Below, piece after piece: positions 43,535 to 52,547 of a stretch of DNA of 64,000 nucleotides. Both the position numbers and the translations under genes were made by a program. Source of the stretch: Pandoraea commovens (GTDB lineage: Bacteria; Pseudomonadota; Gammaproteobacteria; Burkholderiales; Burkholderiaceae); the NCBI RefSeq assembly GCF_902459615.1, contig NZ_CABPSA010000014.1, positions 28,546 through 92,545 on the forward strand. The letters run 5' to 3'. Under the pieces are notes generated by a model. The model was not told the DNA's origin. It made no database searches and was given only the letters and a program-made list of their open reading frames with translations. Numbering within the stretch: position 1 is the first letter of the stretch; each line of letters opens with the position of its first letter.

Positions 43535-43609
43535 TATCCGGCACGAGGCAGACGCTGCATTCGCATTTTCGGTAAGCGCCGGCCCTCATCGACAGAAGGG
43601 GAAATAGTC

Positions 43610-44080
43610 TTGCAGTACGAACACCTGATCGAGGTCAACGACCTCCTGAATCCGCTGACCCTCGCGCTCTCGCGCGATCAGCTGTGGCGTGGCCTCGTGC
43701 TGCGCGCCGAACAGCCGGAGGCATTCGTGCTGGGACTCGACGAGTGCACGATGCTTGAACGCACCGAAGACACGTTGAGCCGCGAACTGCGCTTCGGCGA
43801 GACCGTCGTGCTGGACCGGGTTGTCTTCGAGTCCATGCAATCGGTGCGCTACGAGACGGCAGCGACCCACGCACACGCGGGCGGCACCCTTACGATGCGT
43901 ATCGAAGAGCCGAATCCGACGCATCTTTTCGTACGATTCACGTATAGCACGACGCTGCAAGAAGACGCCGTGACCGCCGACACGCGCTACAGCGAGTTTG
44001 TGAAATCGGCCTATCGCGAAGCCGACATCGACACCGTCCGTCGAATTCGCGAGTTTGCCGAGCAAGGCGCGTTGGACTGA
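43610..44080 (+). CDS. DUF1857 (AtaL-like, SRPBCC) protein
   Basis: 156 residues. The conserved start YEHLIEVNDLLNPLTLALSRDQLWRGLVLRAEQPEAF is characteristic. SRPBCC proteins bind hydrophobic ligands; this family's role is not established. The start is a TTG with AAGGGGAAA before it. Followed by a long hairpin at 44130. Confidence 0.85.
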   Translation: MQYEHLIEVNDLLNPLTLALSRDQLWRGLVLRAEQPEAFVLGLDECTMLERTEDTLSRELRFGETVVLDRVVFESMQSVRYETAATHAHAGGTLTMRIEEPNPTHLFVRFTYSTTLQEDAVTADTRYSEFVKSAYREADIDTVRRIREFAEQGALD

Positions 44081-44129
44081 TCGACCGTCCTGGCCTTGTG
44101 GCCGGGGCTGTCGTCGATTTGGCTGCCGG

Positions 44130-44164
44130 GTTTGCTGGATGGCGGATCCCATCGTCCAGCAAAC
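44130..44164 (+). terminator. Strong hairpin after DUF1857 gene
   Basis: GTTTGCTGGA / TCCAGCAAAC perfect 10-bp stem, extended inside by TGG/CCA. Only a weak A/T-rich tail follows, so termination may be inefficient. Confidence 0.55.
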
Positions 44165-44218
44165 ACAATTTAGATAAAAACTACTGAACGAATAAAAATA
44201 ATAGTCAAATTCAAATAT

Positions 44219-44239
44219 AAATGGGAATGATTCTCATTT
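44219..44239. promoter_or_regulatory. Fur box upstream of hemP
   Basis: A near-perfect 21-bp palindrome (AAATGGGAATGATTCTCATTT) matches the Fur core at 15 of 16 positions, 29 bp before the hemP ATG in an AT-rich promoter. Confidence 0.85.
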
Positions 44240-44267
44240 AAGATTCATCTCACAGTCAGCCACACGG

Positions 44268-44522
44268 ATGAGCGAGATGACCGCAAGCCACACCACTGCC
44301 CGCCAGACCACGCCCGCCACGGCACCGCGTCGCACCTTGTCGGTGTCGCGTACGCAAGTGGCCAGCCCGGTGGCAGAAAAGCCGGCCACCAGCCAAACCA
44401 CCGGTCGCGTGCTGACGAGCGATCACCTGCTGCAGGGCACGCAATGCGTGAACATCCTGCACAACGGCCAGACTTACCAGCTACGCGCTACGCGTTACGG
44501 CAAGTTGATCCTGACGAAGTAA
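44268..44522 (+). CDS. hemP: Hemin uptake protein HemP
   Basis: 84 residues. The conserved C-terminal 40 residues (RVLTSDHLLQGTQCVNILHNGQTYQLRATRYGKLILTK) are HemP; the Thr/Ala-rich N terminus is variable. HemP is needed for haem uptake or its regulation in related bacteria. A second ATG lies 9 bp in. A Fur box sits upstream. No haem receptor genes follow; instead there is a long structured 3' region. Confidence 0.93.
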   Translation: MSEMTASHTTARQTTPATAPRRTLSVSRTQVASPVAEKPATSQTTGRVLTSDHLLQGTQCVNILHNGQTYQLRATRYGKLILTK

Positions 44523-44779
44523 GCAATTGAGTTCAACGCAGTAGACGTCAAGCAGTCAGGCTTTTTTAACGAATTTTGGCGGCGGCGAGACCACGACCTT
44601 GCCGCCACCTTCACCGAGTTTTGTGGGGACCACCTCGCCTAAGAGGTGTTTGGCAGTAGCCAGCGAACGCAACGCGATCCCATGTAGTTACGGCAAGCCC
44701 CTCTCTACCTGCGTTGCGCGCCAGCCAAGCCGCTTTTTTTGTCTATCCACTCGGGTTTCATTGATGTTCTCCTCGTGAC

Positions 44780-44856
44780 TAACCTGCCAAGCCTCAGGTT
44801 TGTCATACGGCCTGACAAGCCTTTAACCCGTTCGCGAGAGCGGGTTTTTCTTTTTT
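44780..44856 (+). ncRNA. Candidate small RNA downstream of hemP
   Basis: A 10-bp stem AGGTTTGTCA (44796-44805) / TGACAAGCCT (44813-44822), closed with one G-U pair, is followed immediately by the terminator hairpin AACCCG...CGGGTT and a T-run. Two hairpins ending in a terminator is the shape of an Hfq-type sRNA. It could be released from the hemP 3' UTR and so be Fur-controlled; no separate promoter is obvious. Confidence 0.4.
44825..44856 (+). terminator. Intrinsic terminator of hemP or sRNA transcript
   Basis: AACCCG / CGGGTT stem followed by TTTTCTTTTTTT. Confidence 0.8.
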
Positions 44857-44876
44857 TGGCGCAGGGTTTCACGTAC

Positions 44877-44917
44877 AAAAAAAGCATCGCCAACTTTCAT
44901 TGGCGATGCTTTTTTTG
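44877..44917. terminator. Bidirectional intrinsic terminator
   Basis: AAAGCATCGCCAA / TTGGCGATGCTTT perfect 13-bp stem flanked by As and Ts; serves the convergent GlcG-like gene and read-through from hemP. Confidence 0.92.
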
Positions 44918-44985
44918 CTTTCTGCGCTGTCACGGCATCGGATGCCGCGCCAGCGCATGGTGACGCGCGATGCCAGGCGGATGAA

Positions 44986-45393
44986 TTACGCGCCGGTGAC
45001 GGCTGCGATGCCCGCGCGGGCGATCTGCGCGTCCTGGTTCGACTTCACACCCGAGACACCCACTGCACCGATCACGTTGCCATCGACAACGATAGGCACG
45101 CCGCCCTCGAGCATGGCCGTGTTCGGTGCGCTCAGGAACGCGAAGCGGCCACCGTTGATCATCTCTTCGAACGCACCGCTCTCACGACGGCCGACCGCCG
45201 AGGTCTGCGCTTTGCCCAGCGACATCATGGCCGTGCTGGGGGCAGCACCGTCCATGCGATACAGCGACAGGGCATGGCCACCGTCGTCGACGATCGTAAT
45301 GCACACGTTCCAGCCGTTCGAAATGGCTTCCGCCACGGCGGCCGCGTTGATCTTCTGCACGTCTTCAACGCTCAGGACAGCTTTCGTCTTCAT
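44986..45393 (-). CDS. GlcG/HbpS-like protein (DUF336)
   Basis: 135 residues, full-length for the family (KAVLSVEDVQKINAAAVAEAISNGWNVCITIVDDGGHALSLYRMDGA; GGVPIVVDGNVIGAVGVSGV). HbpS binds haem in Streptomyces; GlcG occurs in glycolate operons. No signal peptide. Position beside hemP hints at haem-linked function, but binding residues cannot be confirmed. Confidence 0.85.
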   Translation of the reverse strand: MKTKAVLSVEDVQKINAAAVAEAISNGWNVCITIVDDGGHALSLYRMDGAAPSTAMMSLGKAQTSAVGRRESGAFEEMINGGRFAFLSAPNTAMLEGGVPIVVDGNVIGAVGVSGVKSNQDAQIARAGIAAVTGA

Positions 45394-45491
45394 ACGTCTC
45401 TCTCGTTTAGGGTTGGCAAGTCATGGAGCCCGCACGACGGCAAAGCTCCGAATCATCATTGTCTTTATTTGTTTCCGCCAGCGACGACCGC

Positions 45492-46289
45492 TCAATGTCC
45501 CACACTCAGCGCCATCCACTCGCGCAGCGACACACGCGTGGTGCGCAAGCCGTCGAGCGTTGGCCACCAGCCGGACGCGGCGTCGGGCTCCAACGCGTTG
45601 GCATCGCAGCACGGTGCGGGTACCACCGTGAGGCCAGCACGCACGAACTGGTCGCGTGCACGGCGCATATGCCAGGCGTTCGTGACCAGATACACGCGCG
45701 TCACACCGACGTTGGTCAGCATGCGCGCGCTGAAAATGGCGTTTTGCGCCGTGTTCAGTGATTGTCCTTCGATCCAGCGTACCGGTACGCCGAATTCCTC
45801 CTGAAGAACGTTTGCCATCAGTTGCCCTTCGGACACCGGATAGCCCGACGGCGCACCGCCGGAGACGAGTACGGGCAACTGCGCATGACGCGCCAGGAAT
45901 GCGCCGTAACGCACACGAGCCAACGCACTGGGATGCAGATCCGCACCGTCGCGCCGACCGAACTCGGTTGCACCGAGGCTCACGCCGCCGCCGAGAATCA
46001 CGACCGCTTGTGGCAGCGTTGCCGCCTCGTCGGAAGCAGACGACGAGCGCGCCGCGTCGATCGTCTTGATGTCGAGCACAGGGGCCACGTCCAGGGAATG
46101 CGACAGGCGGTTACCGAACCACGGCGTGGCCTGCAACCAGAGCGCCAGCGCCGCAGCAATCGCCAATGCCTTACCGCTTCGCGGAAAGCGGCGCCAGCAG
46201 ACGAGCGCCATAGCGGCCAGCACCAGCACATTGGCAGGCGGCAGGAAGAGGCTGACGAGGAGATTTCGGGCGAGCCAATCGAAGGGCAT
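45492..46289 (-). CDS. YdcF/ElyC-like DUF218 membrane protein
   Basis: 265 residues. Two N-terminal membrane helices (NLLVSLFLPPANVLVLAAMALV; LAIAAALALWLQATP) are followed by the DUF218 domain (AVVILGGGVSLGATEF, ARVRYGAFLARHAQLPVLVSGG, RWIEGQSLNTAQNAIFSARML, VYLVTNAWHMRRAR). ElyC/SanA relatives affect envelope integrity. Single gene. Confidence 0.88.
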   Translation of the reverse strand: MPFDWLARNLLVSLFLPPANVLVLAAMALVCWRRFPRSGKALAIAAALALWLQATPWFGNRLSHSLDVAPVLDIKTIDAARSSSASDEAATLPQAVVILGGGVSLGATEFGRRDGADLHPSALARVRYGAFLARHAQLPVLVSGGAPSGYPVSEGQLMANVLQEEFGVPVRWIEGQSLNTAQNAIFSARMLTNVGVTRVYLVTNAWHMRRARDQFVRAGLTVVPAPCCDANALEPDAASGWWPTLDGLRTTRVSLREWMALSVGH

Positions 46290-46381
46290 CCGACCAGTGT
46301 ACTGGACCGGCCTTGCAAGTGCACCTTATCTCTATGATTTCTTCGGAATGAAACCGCGTGTGTTCTCGGCCGTGTGCCAGA

Positions 46382-47980
46382 ATGCTGGCTCCCGACGTCA
46401 ACAACTCAGACTCGCAAGACATGCGTCAACAAAAATTCTTGGAATCCGCGTGGCCGATGCTGGCCATCGTACTGGCTTTCGGGCTCTTCAATTTCTTCTT
46501 CGGCGAGAAGATTCTTCTTAACGAAGGGCTGGGTTGGGACGGCGCGCGCTATGCCGAAATGGTCAGACGTCTGCCCGAGATGATCCATCTCGGCGAACTC
46601 AACACTTACTACGCTCAGCGGGTAGCGCCGCTGTTTGTGGTGCGCGCGCTGATGTTGCTCGCAGGTGCCTCGCTGGCCCCTTCGATCAACATCATTCACG
46701 CGTTCGAGATTTACAACCTCGCGCTGCTGCTACTCACGTGCTGGCTGTGGCACGGCCTGATGACTTCGGTCGGACTCGAATCCCGTTGGCGCTGGTTCGG
46801 CTTCCTGAGCCTGTTCTTTTCGTACGAAGCGGCAAAGCAAGGCTTCTACTATCCGGTGCTGACCGACATCACCGCGCTGCTGATTTCGGTACTGCTGCTG
46901 CGCTTCTACATTTCGTCCCGCCCGTTCGCAATTCTGGTCACCACGGTGGTCGGTGCCTTTGTGTGGCCGTTCGCGACCGTCGTCGGCGCTTGCCTGATCC
47001 TCCTTCCCCGGGCGGGCGCTCAGGCACCGGTCGCCAACGTTGCGTCGCGCGTCGCCAAACGCCCGTACACGCTTTATTTGTGGTGCGGTCTGGCCGTCGT
47101 GATGGCTGCGTGTGGTGCCGTGTACGCCTGGCTGTCGAACCAATACCCCGATGCCCCGCTCCGCTGCAACGTCCCGGACGTGATCACGACGTGGTTCGGC
47201 GGGCCGACGGTGACCTGCACCTGGTCGGCATTCGTCACGGGTATCCCGTCGGTCCTGTTGATGGCGGCAGCCAGTCTGACTCTGCTCGTGATGTGCGTGC
47301 GGCAATGGTCCGTCGGCACCCTGTGGCGGGCGGTGTCGCTCTATCGCGTCGTTCTCGCCGTCGCGGCGGGTGTCGTTCCCTATGTGATCCTCAAGCTCAT
47401 TTCGAACCCGGCACTCCAGCCCCCGTCGGGCATTCGCGCGCTCCTCGAATTTATGTTGCTGCCGCCCGCCGGCAAATTCCTGTTGCCGTTCGTCACGCTC
47501 GGCGTCTTCTGGGGGCCGATGTTCCTGATCCTCATGCTGCGCTGGACGTCGGCCAGTCGTGCACTGTCCACGTTGGGGCCCGGTATTGCAGTGTCCGTCG
47601 CGCTGTCCTTGCCCCTCGGTCTGGCAAACGAGCCGCGGTTTCTCACGCTCTCGTGGCCGTTCTGCATCATCGGCGGGCTCTTCATCCTGCGTGAGCTCGA
47701 TGTCGGCCGCCGGTTTGCCACCCTGTTCGGCGCGCTCGTTCTGCTGACGGCACAGTTCTGGTTGCCACTGAACCGGCTCCCTTGGGAACCCATCGGCACG
47801 CCGCCCAAGTCGGACGCGCTGACGGCCACTTACTTCATGCACTACGGCCTCTGGATGGAATGGTTTCCGTACGTCGCGCAGGGGATCTGCATTGTGGTGG
47901 CGATGCTCTGGCTCAATGCGCTGATGCGTAAAAAAACAGCGAGCACCGCAGTGACGGGCACCGCAAAAGCCGCGCAATAG
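46382..47980 (+). CDS. Large hypothetical multi-pass membrane protein
   Basis: About 532 residues (start uncertain: ATG 46382 or 46421; a GTG at 46358 is also in frame) with ten or more membrane helices. An early periplasmic loop has GLGWDGARYAEMVRRL, similar in style to the donor-binding loop of GT-C glycosyltransferases, but I cannot assign a family. A -10-like TATGAT sits at 46333. Divergent from the YdcF-like gene. Confidence 0.7.
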   Translation: MLAPDVNNSDSQDMRQQKFLESAWPMLAIVLAFGLFNFFFGEKILLNEGLGWDGARYAEMVRRLPEMIHLGELNTYYAQRVAPLFVVRALMLLAGASLAPSINIIHAFEIYNLALLLLTCWLWHGLMTSVGLESRWRWFGFLSLFFSYEAAKQGFYYPVLTDITALLISVLLLRFYISSRPFAILVTTVVGAFVWPFATVVGACLILLPRAGAQAPVANVASRVAKRPYTLYLWCGLAVVMAACGAVYAWLSNQYPDAPLRCNVPDVITTWFGGPTVTCTWSAFVTGIPSVLLMAAASLTLLVMCVRQWSVGTLWRAVSLYRVVLAVAAGVVPYVILKLISNPALQPPSGIRALLEFMLLPPAGKFLLPFVTLGVFWGPMFLILMLRWTSASRALSTLGPGIAVSVALSLPLGLANEPRFLTLSWPFCIIGGLFILRELDVGRRFATLFGALVLLTAQFWLPLNRLPWEPIGTPPKSDALTATYFMHYGLWMEWFPYVAQGICIVVAMLWLNALMRKKTASTAVTGTAKAAQ

Positions 47981-48020
47981 CCCGCAATAGCCGCACAAGC
48001 GCGGCCCCCATAAGTCAAAA

Positions 48021-48054
48021 CGCCCGACGGGTCCGAAGACAGACCCGCCGGGCG
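48021..48054. terminator. Hairpin between convergent genes
   Basis: CGCCCGaCGGGTC / GACCCGcCGGGCG, 12 paired bases with one mismatch, lies between the membrane protein and dps, which converge. No T-tract. Confidence 0.6.
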
Positions 48055-48090
48055 TGCAGACTACGCGCCTAAACCTCGCTCAGCGCACAC

Positions 48091-48588
48091 TTACGCCAGC
48101 AAACTTCTCAGCATCCACGCGTTCTTTTCGTGCAGTTGCATGCGCTGCGTGAGCAGGTCGGCGGTCGGCTCGTCCGAGGCCGCGTCGACGATAGGGAAGA
48201 TGCCACGCGCGGTGCGCGTCACGGCTTCCTGCCCTTCGACCAGCTGACGAATCATCTCTTCGGCCGCAGGCACGCCTTCTGCCTCGGGAATCGATGACAG
48301 CTTCGCAAATTCCTTGTACGTGCCCGGTGCCGGGTAGCCAAGCGCACGGATACGCTCTGCGATCTGATCCACCGCCAGCGCGAGTTCGTTGTACTGCCCC
48401 TCGAACATCAGATGCAGCGTGTTGAACATCGGACCCGTCACGTTCCAGTGGAAGTTGTGTGTCTTCAGATACAACGTGTAAGTGTCTGCCAGCAGATGGC
48501 TCAAACCCTCTACGATGCGCTTGCGATCCTTGTCGCTGATACCGATGTTCACGCTCGCCACCAGGCTCGCATTGTTTTTCTTTGCCAT
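48091..48588 (-). CDS. dps: Dps DNA-protection ferritin
   Basis: 165 residues. Ferroxidase residues at the dimer interface are in [39 protein letters not shown]. The N terminus is Lys/Asn-rich (MAKKNN), which in some Dps proteins contacts DNA. It sequesters iron and consumes H2O2 during stress, fitting with catalase and OxyR 1-4 kb away. Confidence 0.94.
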   Translation of the reverse strand: MAKKNNASLVASVNIGISDKDRKRIVEGLSHLLADTYTLYLKTHNFHWNVTGPMFNTLHLMFEGQYNELALAVDQIAERIRALGYPAPGTYKEFAKLSSIPEAEGVPAAEEMIRQLVEGQEAVTRTARGIFPIVDAASDEPTADLLTQRMQLHEKNAWMLRSLLA

Positions 48589-48790
48589 GATTTGACTCCG
48601 TTTGCTGTGCCGTCTTCCGAAAACGCCGGAAGAAACGTCTGAAGAAACGTCGGAAGCGGCACTGAATAAAAAGACTCGACGGTGACCGGCATCGATCTCC
48701 GTATTTTCCTCAGGACGTTCGTCACGTCATTCCGGTTACACTGCGCCCTATCCGAATAAGTCAGCCGCGCCTGCTGCCAACCTCCCGTCG

Positions 48791-49471
48791 ATGCCCATAC
48801 GTCTCACCGGAACGTCGCACGCAAACGCCGTCGCTCAAGACGCCGCGCCTCCCGCCGAGCCGCTTCTGCCCCGCCAGCTTCTGGTGACGCCCGATGTCGC
48901 GTCGCGCTCACAGATCGCCGCCTTCGCCTCGCAACTCGCGCAGGCGCTCGCGCGCGGCACTCGTCTTGTCCAGCTGCGCAACCGTTCGCTCGATGCCGAC
49001 GGTTACCGCGCGCTGGCGGAAAGCGCGTTGGCGCTCACTCACGCGGCCGGGGCGCAACTCATTCTGAATCCGCCGCACGATGTGGCCGACCGTTGGCTCG
49101 ACGCTCCCCAGGGCATGCACGCCGGCACGATGCCGCAAGCCGATGGCTGGCATCTGACGAGCGAACGCCTCATGGCCTGCGAGTCGCGTCCGGCAGGCTG
49201 GAAACTGATGAGCGCCGCCTGTCACAACGCCGCGCAACTGGCGCAGGCTTCGCATCTGGGACTGGACTTCGTGACGCTGTCACCGGTGCTGGCCACCGCC
49301 ACGCATCCGGAAGCGACGCCCCTCGGCTGGCCCGCCTTCACGGCACTCGCCGCGCAAACCACACTGCCCGTCTTCGCGCTCGGCGGCATGCGTGCCGAGA
49401 CACTCAATACCGCCCGCAACGCTGGCGCTTATGGCATCGCCGCCATCCGCGCCTTCTGGCCCGCAGCCTGA
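48791..49471 (+). CDS. ThiE/TenI-like thiamine phosphate synthase domain protein
   Basis: 226 residues. Beta-alpha barrel segments resemble ThiE: TRLVQLRNRSLDADGYRALAE, GWHLTSERLMA, SAACHNAAQLAQASHLGLDFVTLSPV and LPVFALGGMRAETLNTARNAGAYGIAAIRAFW. In many relatives this domain is fused behind a MutT hydrolase; here it stands alone with a 25-residue leader. Some ThiE active-site positions are not conserved, so TenI-type or regulatory function is possible. Confidence 0.75.
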   Translation: MPIRLTGTSHANAVAQDAAPPAEPLLPRQLLVTPDVASRSQIAAFASQLAQALARGTRLVQLRNRSLDADGYRALAESALALTHAAGAQLILNPPHDVADRWLDAPQGMHAGTMPQADGWHLTSERLMACESRPAGWKLMSAACHNAAQLAQASHLGLDFVTLSPVLATATHPEATPLGWPAFTALAAQTTLPVFALGGMRAETLNTARNAGAYGIAAIRAFWPAA

Positions 49472-49541
49472 AAATACCAGCACGGAGACGGTCAGCCCGT
49501 CCCCGCGCCCTTGCTGCGCCGACTGAAGCACCGACTGAAGC

Positions 49542-49562
49542 TCCGGCAGACGCGCTGCCGGA
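49542..49562. terminator. Hairpin between thiE-like gene and catalase
   Basis: TCCGGCAG-ACGCG-CTGCCGGA perfect 8-bp stem without a T-tract, between convergent genes. Confidence 0.5.
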
Positions 49563-49580
49563 ACCCTCAACAGTGATGCC

Positions 49581-51029
49581 TTACTTCGCCAATGCCTCGC
49601 GTGCGGCGATCACGCCTTGCGCATACGCAGGATCAATCTTGGCGAAGTGCGCGATCTGGCGTTCGGCAACGTCGTCCGGCACCCCTTGCATCGATGCGGC
49701 AATGTTGCCGAACAGACGGCCCTTCTGCGCATCGTCGAACAAGCGGAACAGGGCGCGCGGCTGCGAGTAGTAATCGTCGTCTTCGCGATGATCGAAACGA
49801 TCGGCCACGGCACCCACCGCCTGCTGCGGATCGCGATACTCGGCCTGCTCGGCAAATGCACCGTAACGATTCGGCTCGTAGTTCGGCGTGCTGCCCAGAT
49901 TTCCGTCCACGCGCATCGCACCATCGCGATGGAAGCTGTGATGGAACGGGCACTTCGGCGCGTTCACGGGAATCGCACTGTGGTTCACCCCGAGGCGATA
50001 ACGCTGCGTATCGCCGTACGAGAACAGACGCCCCTGCAACAAGCGGTCGGGCGAGAAGCTGATGCCCGGCACCACGTTGCCCGGATTGAACGCTGCCTGC
50101 TCCACGTCCGCAAAGTAGTTCTCCGGATTCCGGTTCAACTCCAGCACGCCGACGTCGATCAGCGGGTAATCCGCATGCGGCCACACCTTCGTGATGTCGA
50201 ACGGGTTGTAGCGATACGTGGCGGCGTCCGCCTCCGGCATCACCTGCACCTGCATGCGCCAGCGCGGGAAGTTGCCGGTTTCGATGGCGTCGAACAGATC
50301 GCGCTGATGGCTTTCGCGATCGTCTGCCACGACCTGCGCCGCTTCGGCGTTCGTCAGATTCTCCACGCCCTGCATCGACTTGAAGTGGAACTTCACCCAG
50401 AACCGTTCGTTCGCCGCGTTGATGAAGCTGAACGTGTGCGAGCCGAAGCCGTGCTGCTGACGATAGTTCTTCGGAATACCGCGATCGCTCATCAGGATGG
50501 TGACCTGATGCAGCGACTCGGGCGAGCGCGACCAGAAATCCCAGGCGGCCGTGGGGCTGCGCATGTTGGTCTTCGGATCGCGTTTTTGCGTGTGGATGAA
50601 GTCGGGGAACTTGAGCGCGTCGCGAATGAAGAACACGGGTGTGTTGTTGCCCACGAGATCCCAGTTGCCTTCGTCGGTATAGAACTTCAGCGAGAAGCCG
50701 CGTACGTCGCGCTCGGCGTCAGCCGCACCGCGCTCACCCGCCACGGTCGAAAAACGCAGGAACACCGGCGTTTCCTTGCCGACAGATTCGAACACGCGGG
50801 CACGGGTGTACTTCGTGATGTCGTGCGTGATGGTCAGCTTGCCGAACGCGCCCGAGCCCTTCGCGTGCACGCGACGCTCCGGAATCACTTCACGGTCGAA
50901 GTGTGCGAGCTTTTCGATCAGCCAGACGTCTTGCAACAAGGCCGGGCCGCGCGGGCCGGCCGTTTGCGTGTTCTGGTTGTCGGTGACCGGCGCGCCTGCG
51001 GCGGTCGTGAGTTTCATCTTGTCGGACAT
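49581..51029 (-). CDS. katA: Monofunctional haem catalase (clade 3, KatA-type)
   Basis: 482 residues from the ATG at 51029, preceded by AGGAGAG; an upstream frame continuation is non-coding. Catalytic His in [13 protein letters not shown], Asn in [15 protein letters not shown] and proximal Tyr in [13 protein letters not shown] are intact. Dismutates H2O2. Lies 420 bp downstream of oxyR on the same strand with a short frame between; likely OxyR-regulated. Confidence 0.94.
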   Translation of the reverse strand: MSDKMKLTTAAGAPVTDNQNTQTAGPRGPALLQDVWLIEKLAHFDREVIPERRVHAKGSGAFGKLTITHDITKYTRARVFESVGKETPVFLRFSTVAGERGAADAERDVRGFSLKFYTDEGNWDLVGNNTPVFFIRDALKFPDFIHTQKRDPKTNMRSPTAAWDFWSRSPESLHQVTILMSDRGIPKNYRQQHGFGSHTFSFINAANERFWVKFHFKSMQGVENLTNAEAAQVVADDRESHQRDLFDAIETGNFPRWRMQVQVMPEADAATYRYNPFDITKVWPHADYPLIDVGVLELNRNPENYFADVEQAAFNPGNVVPGISFSPDRLLQGRLFSYGDTQRYRLGVNHSAIPVNAPKCPFHHSFHRDGAMRVDGNLGSTPNYEPNRYGAFAEQAEYRDPQQAVGAVADRFDHREDDDYYSQPRALFRLFDDAQKGRLFGNIAASMQGVPDDVAERQIAHFAKIDPAYAQGVIAAREALAK

Positions 51030-51095
51030 TTGACGCTCTCCTGTTTCCTGATTCGTGATCGGACGATGGCTTGCGACTTGCGAAACTTGAGCCAC

Positions 51096-51179
51096 TTAGG
51101 CACCCATCAGGGCGAAGTCGGCAAGTACGTGTTCCAGCGTGGTTTCGATGTCGTGCAAATAGGCCTTGAGTTGGGTCAT
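51096..51179 (-). CDS. Candidate 27-residue peptide upstream of katA
   Basis: A GAGGT site precedes an ATG opening MTQLKAYLHDIETTLEHVLA and seven more residues, an amphipathic acidic helix, ending 66 bp before the katA start. It may be a leader or a small protein. No similarity known to me. Confidence 0.4.
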   Translation of the reverse strand: MTQLKAYLHDIETTLEHVLADFALMGA

Positions 51180-51448
51180 TGCGGGCACCTCGAATGCGTC
51201 TTTGTACGGTAGGGATTCGCGCCTGACGGCTCAGGCTTGTCTGTGTGGCCCGGTTTCAAGCGCGTGGGTGTAGATTAATTATTTATATTAAAACGGTCGA
51301 ATTAATCGTTTTTATGTATGTCATAGGTAAAAGCAATACGCCGCGGCACGAGGCAGCGGCGTAGGGCTTTGCAGCGGGATACATCGGGATACAGCGGAAG
51401 ATGAGGACCGGCCGGAAGTGTCCGGTCCTGGGTGCGAGCCGTCAGACG
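51180..51448. promoter_or_regulatory. katA promoter region
   Basis: AT-rich block at 51270-51320 with repeated ATTAAT words (gattaattatttatatt and cgaattaatcg) similar to sequence upstream of oxyR (gtaaattaatcgaacc). Likely holds the promoter and LysR-type (OxyR) sites, though the exact operator cannot be fixed by eye. Confidence 0.4.
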
Positions 51449-52393
51449 TTAGTTGGACGTCGCGGGCAGATCGAGCGGGATGATGCCCGGCAGATCGCAC
51501 TTGGCGATCGCCTGCGCCACCGCCTCGATGGCTGGCAGACGCGTGAAGCTCTTGCGCCACGCGAGCACGACGCGACGGTCCGGCACCGGCGCCGAGAACG
51601 GCACATAGCTCAGCAGGCTGTCCGGCGCCTGCTTTTCGGGCACGGACGTCTTCGGTAACACCGTAATGCCCACGCCGCTCGCAACCATATGGCGAATCGT
51701 TTCGAGCGACGAGCCTTCGAACGTCTTCTGGATGCCGTCGGCGTTCTGCGAGAAGCGCATCAGTTCCGGGCACACGCCCAGCACGTGATCGCGAAAGCAA
51801 TGGCCGCTGCCGAGCAGCAGCATCGTTTCTTGCTTGAGGTCGCCCGCATCGATACGCTCGCGGCCCGCCCACGGGTGCGAGCGCGGCAGCGCCACAACGA
51901 ACGGCTCGTCATAGAGCGGGCGCACCATCAGGCCGCTCTCCGGGAACGGCAGCGCCATGATGGCGGCGTCGATTTCGCCTTGCTTGAGCAACTCGATGAG
52001 CTTGAGCGTGTAGTTCTCCTGCAGCATCAGCGGCATCTGCGGCGTGGTCTCGATCATCTGTTTGACGAGTGCCGGCAGCAGATACGGTCCGATCGTGTAG
52101 ATCACTCCAAGACGCAGCGGACCGGCGAGCGGGTCGCGTCCCTGCTTGGCGATTTCCTTGATGGCGATGGTTTGTTCGAGCACGCGCTGTGCCTGCGCCA
52201 CGATCTGCTCGCCGAGCGGCGTCACGCTGACTTCCGCCGCGCCGCGCTCGAAAATCTGAACGTTCAGCTCGTCTTCGAGCTTCTTGATGGCCACCGAGAG
52301 CGTCGGCTGGCTGACGAAACAGGCTTCCGCCGCGCGACCGAAATGGCGTTCACGTGCCACCGCCACGATGTACTTGAGTTCCGTGAGGGTCAT
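51449..52393 (-). CDS. oxyR: OxyR hydrogen peroxide-sensing regulator
   Basis: 314 residues, LysR type. The N-terminal HTH is TLTELKYIVAVARERHFGRAAEACFVSQPTLSVAIKKLE. The two redox cysteines are present with OxyR spacing in GSGHCFRDHVLGVCPEL, which oxidise to a disulfide with H2O2. Activates catalase, dps and related genes. Confidence 0.95.
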   Translation of the reverse strand: MTLTELKYIVAVARERHFGRAAEACFVSQPTLSVAIKKLEDELNVQIFERGAAEVSVTPLGEQIVAQAQRVLEQTIAIKEIAKQGRDPLAGPLRLGVIYTIGPYLLPALVKQMIETTPQMPLMLQENYTLKLIELLKQGEIDAAIMALPFPESGLMVRPLYDEPFVVALPRSHPWAGRERIDAGDLKQETMLLLGSGHCFRDHVLGVCPELMRFSQNADGIQKTFEGSSLETIRHMVASGVGITVLPKTSVPEKQAPDSLLSYVPFSAPVPDRRVVLAWRKSFTRLPAIEAVAQAIAKCDLPGIIPLDLPATSN

Positions 52394-52547
52394 GTCGTCC
52401 TAACCTGTGTAAATTAATCGAACCGATGAAATCGATAGATTTTGTTTTTTATAGCACAATCGAGCGGCAATTGCCCGTTTTCGACCGCGCGCGGGCGACG
52501 TCCTTCCCGTGAACGTCACACGCTGCGGCTGCCACGCCTCGTGGCCG

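Larger units (their letters stand above)
44523..44985. other. Structured 463-bp region downstream of hemP
   Basis: No protein gene supported. Contains a GGCGGCGAG/CTTGCCGCC hairpin (44578-44608), several T-tracts, a two-hairpin candidate sRNA (44780-44856) and a bidirectional terminator (44877-44917). Confidence 0.6.

Noticed and set aside
44705-44963. Short frames downstream of hemP
   Set aside because: They run through terminator hairpins and T-tracts and have no ribosome-binding site.
52394-52547. Exact OxyR tetranucleotide operator upstream of oxyR
   Set aside because: ATAG words occur at 52435 and 52451, but the spacing does not fit the ATAG-N7-CTAT pattern, so no site is called.
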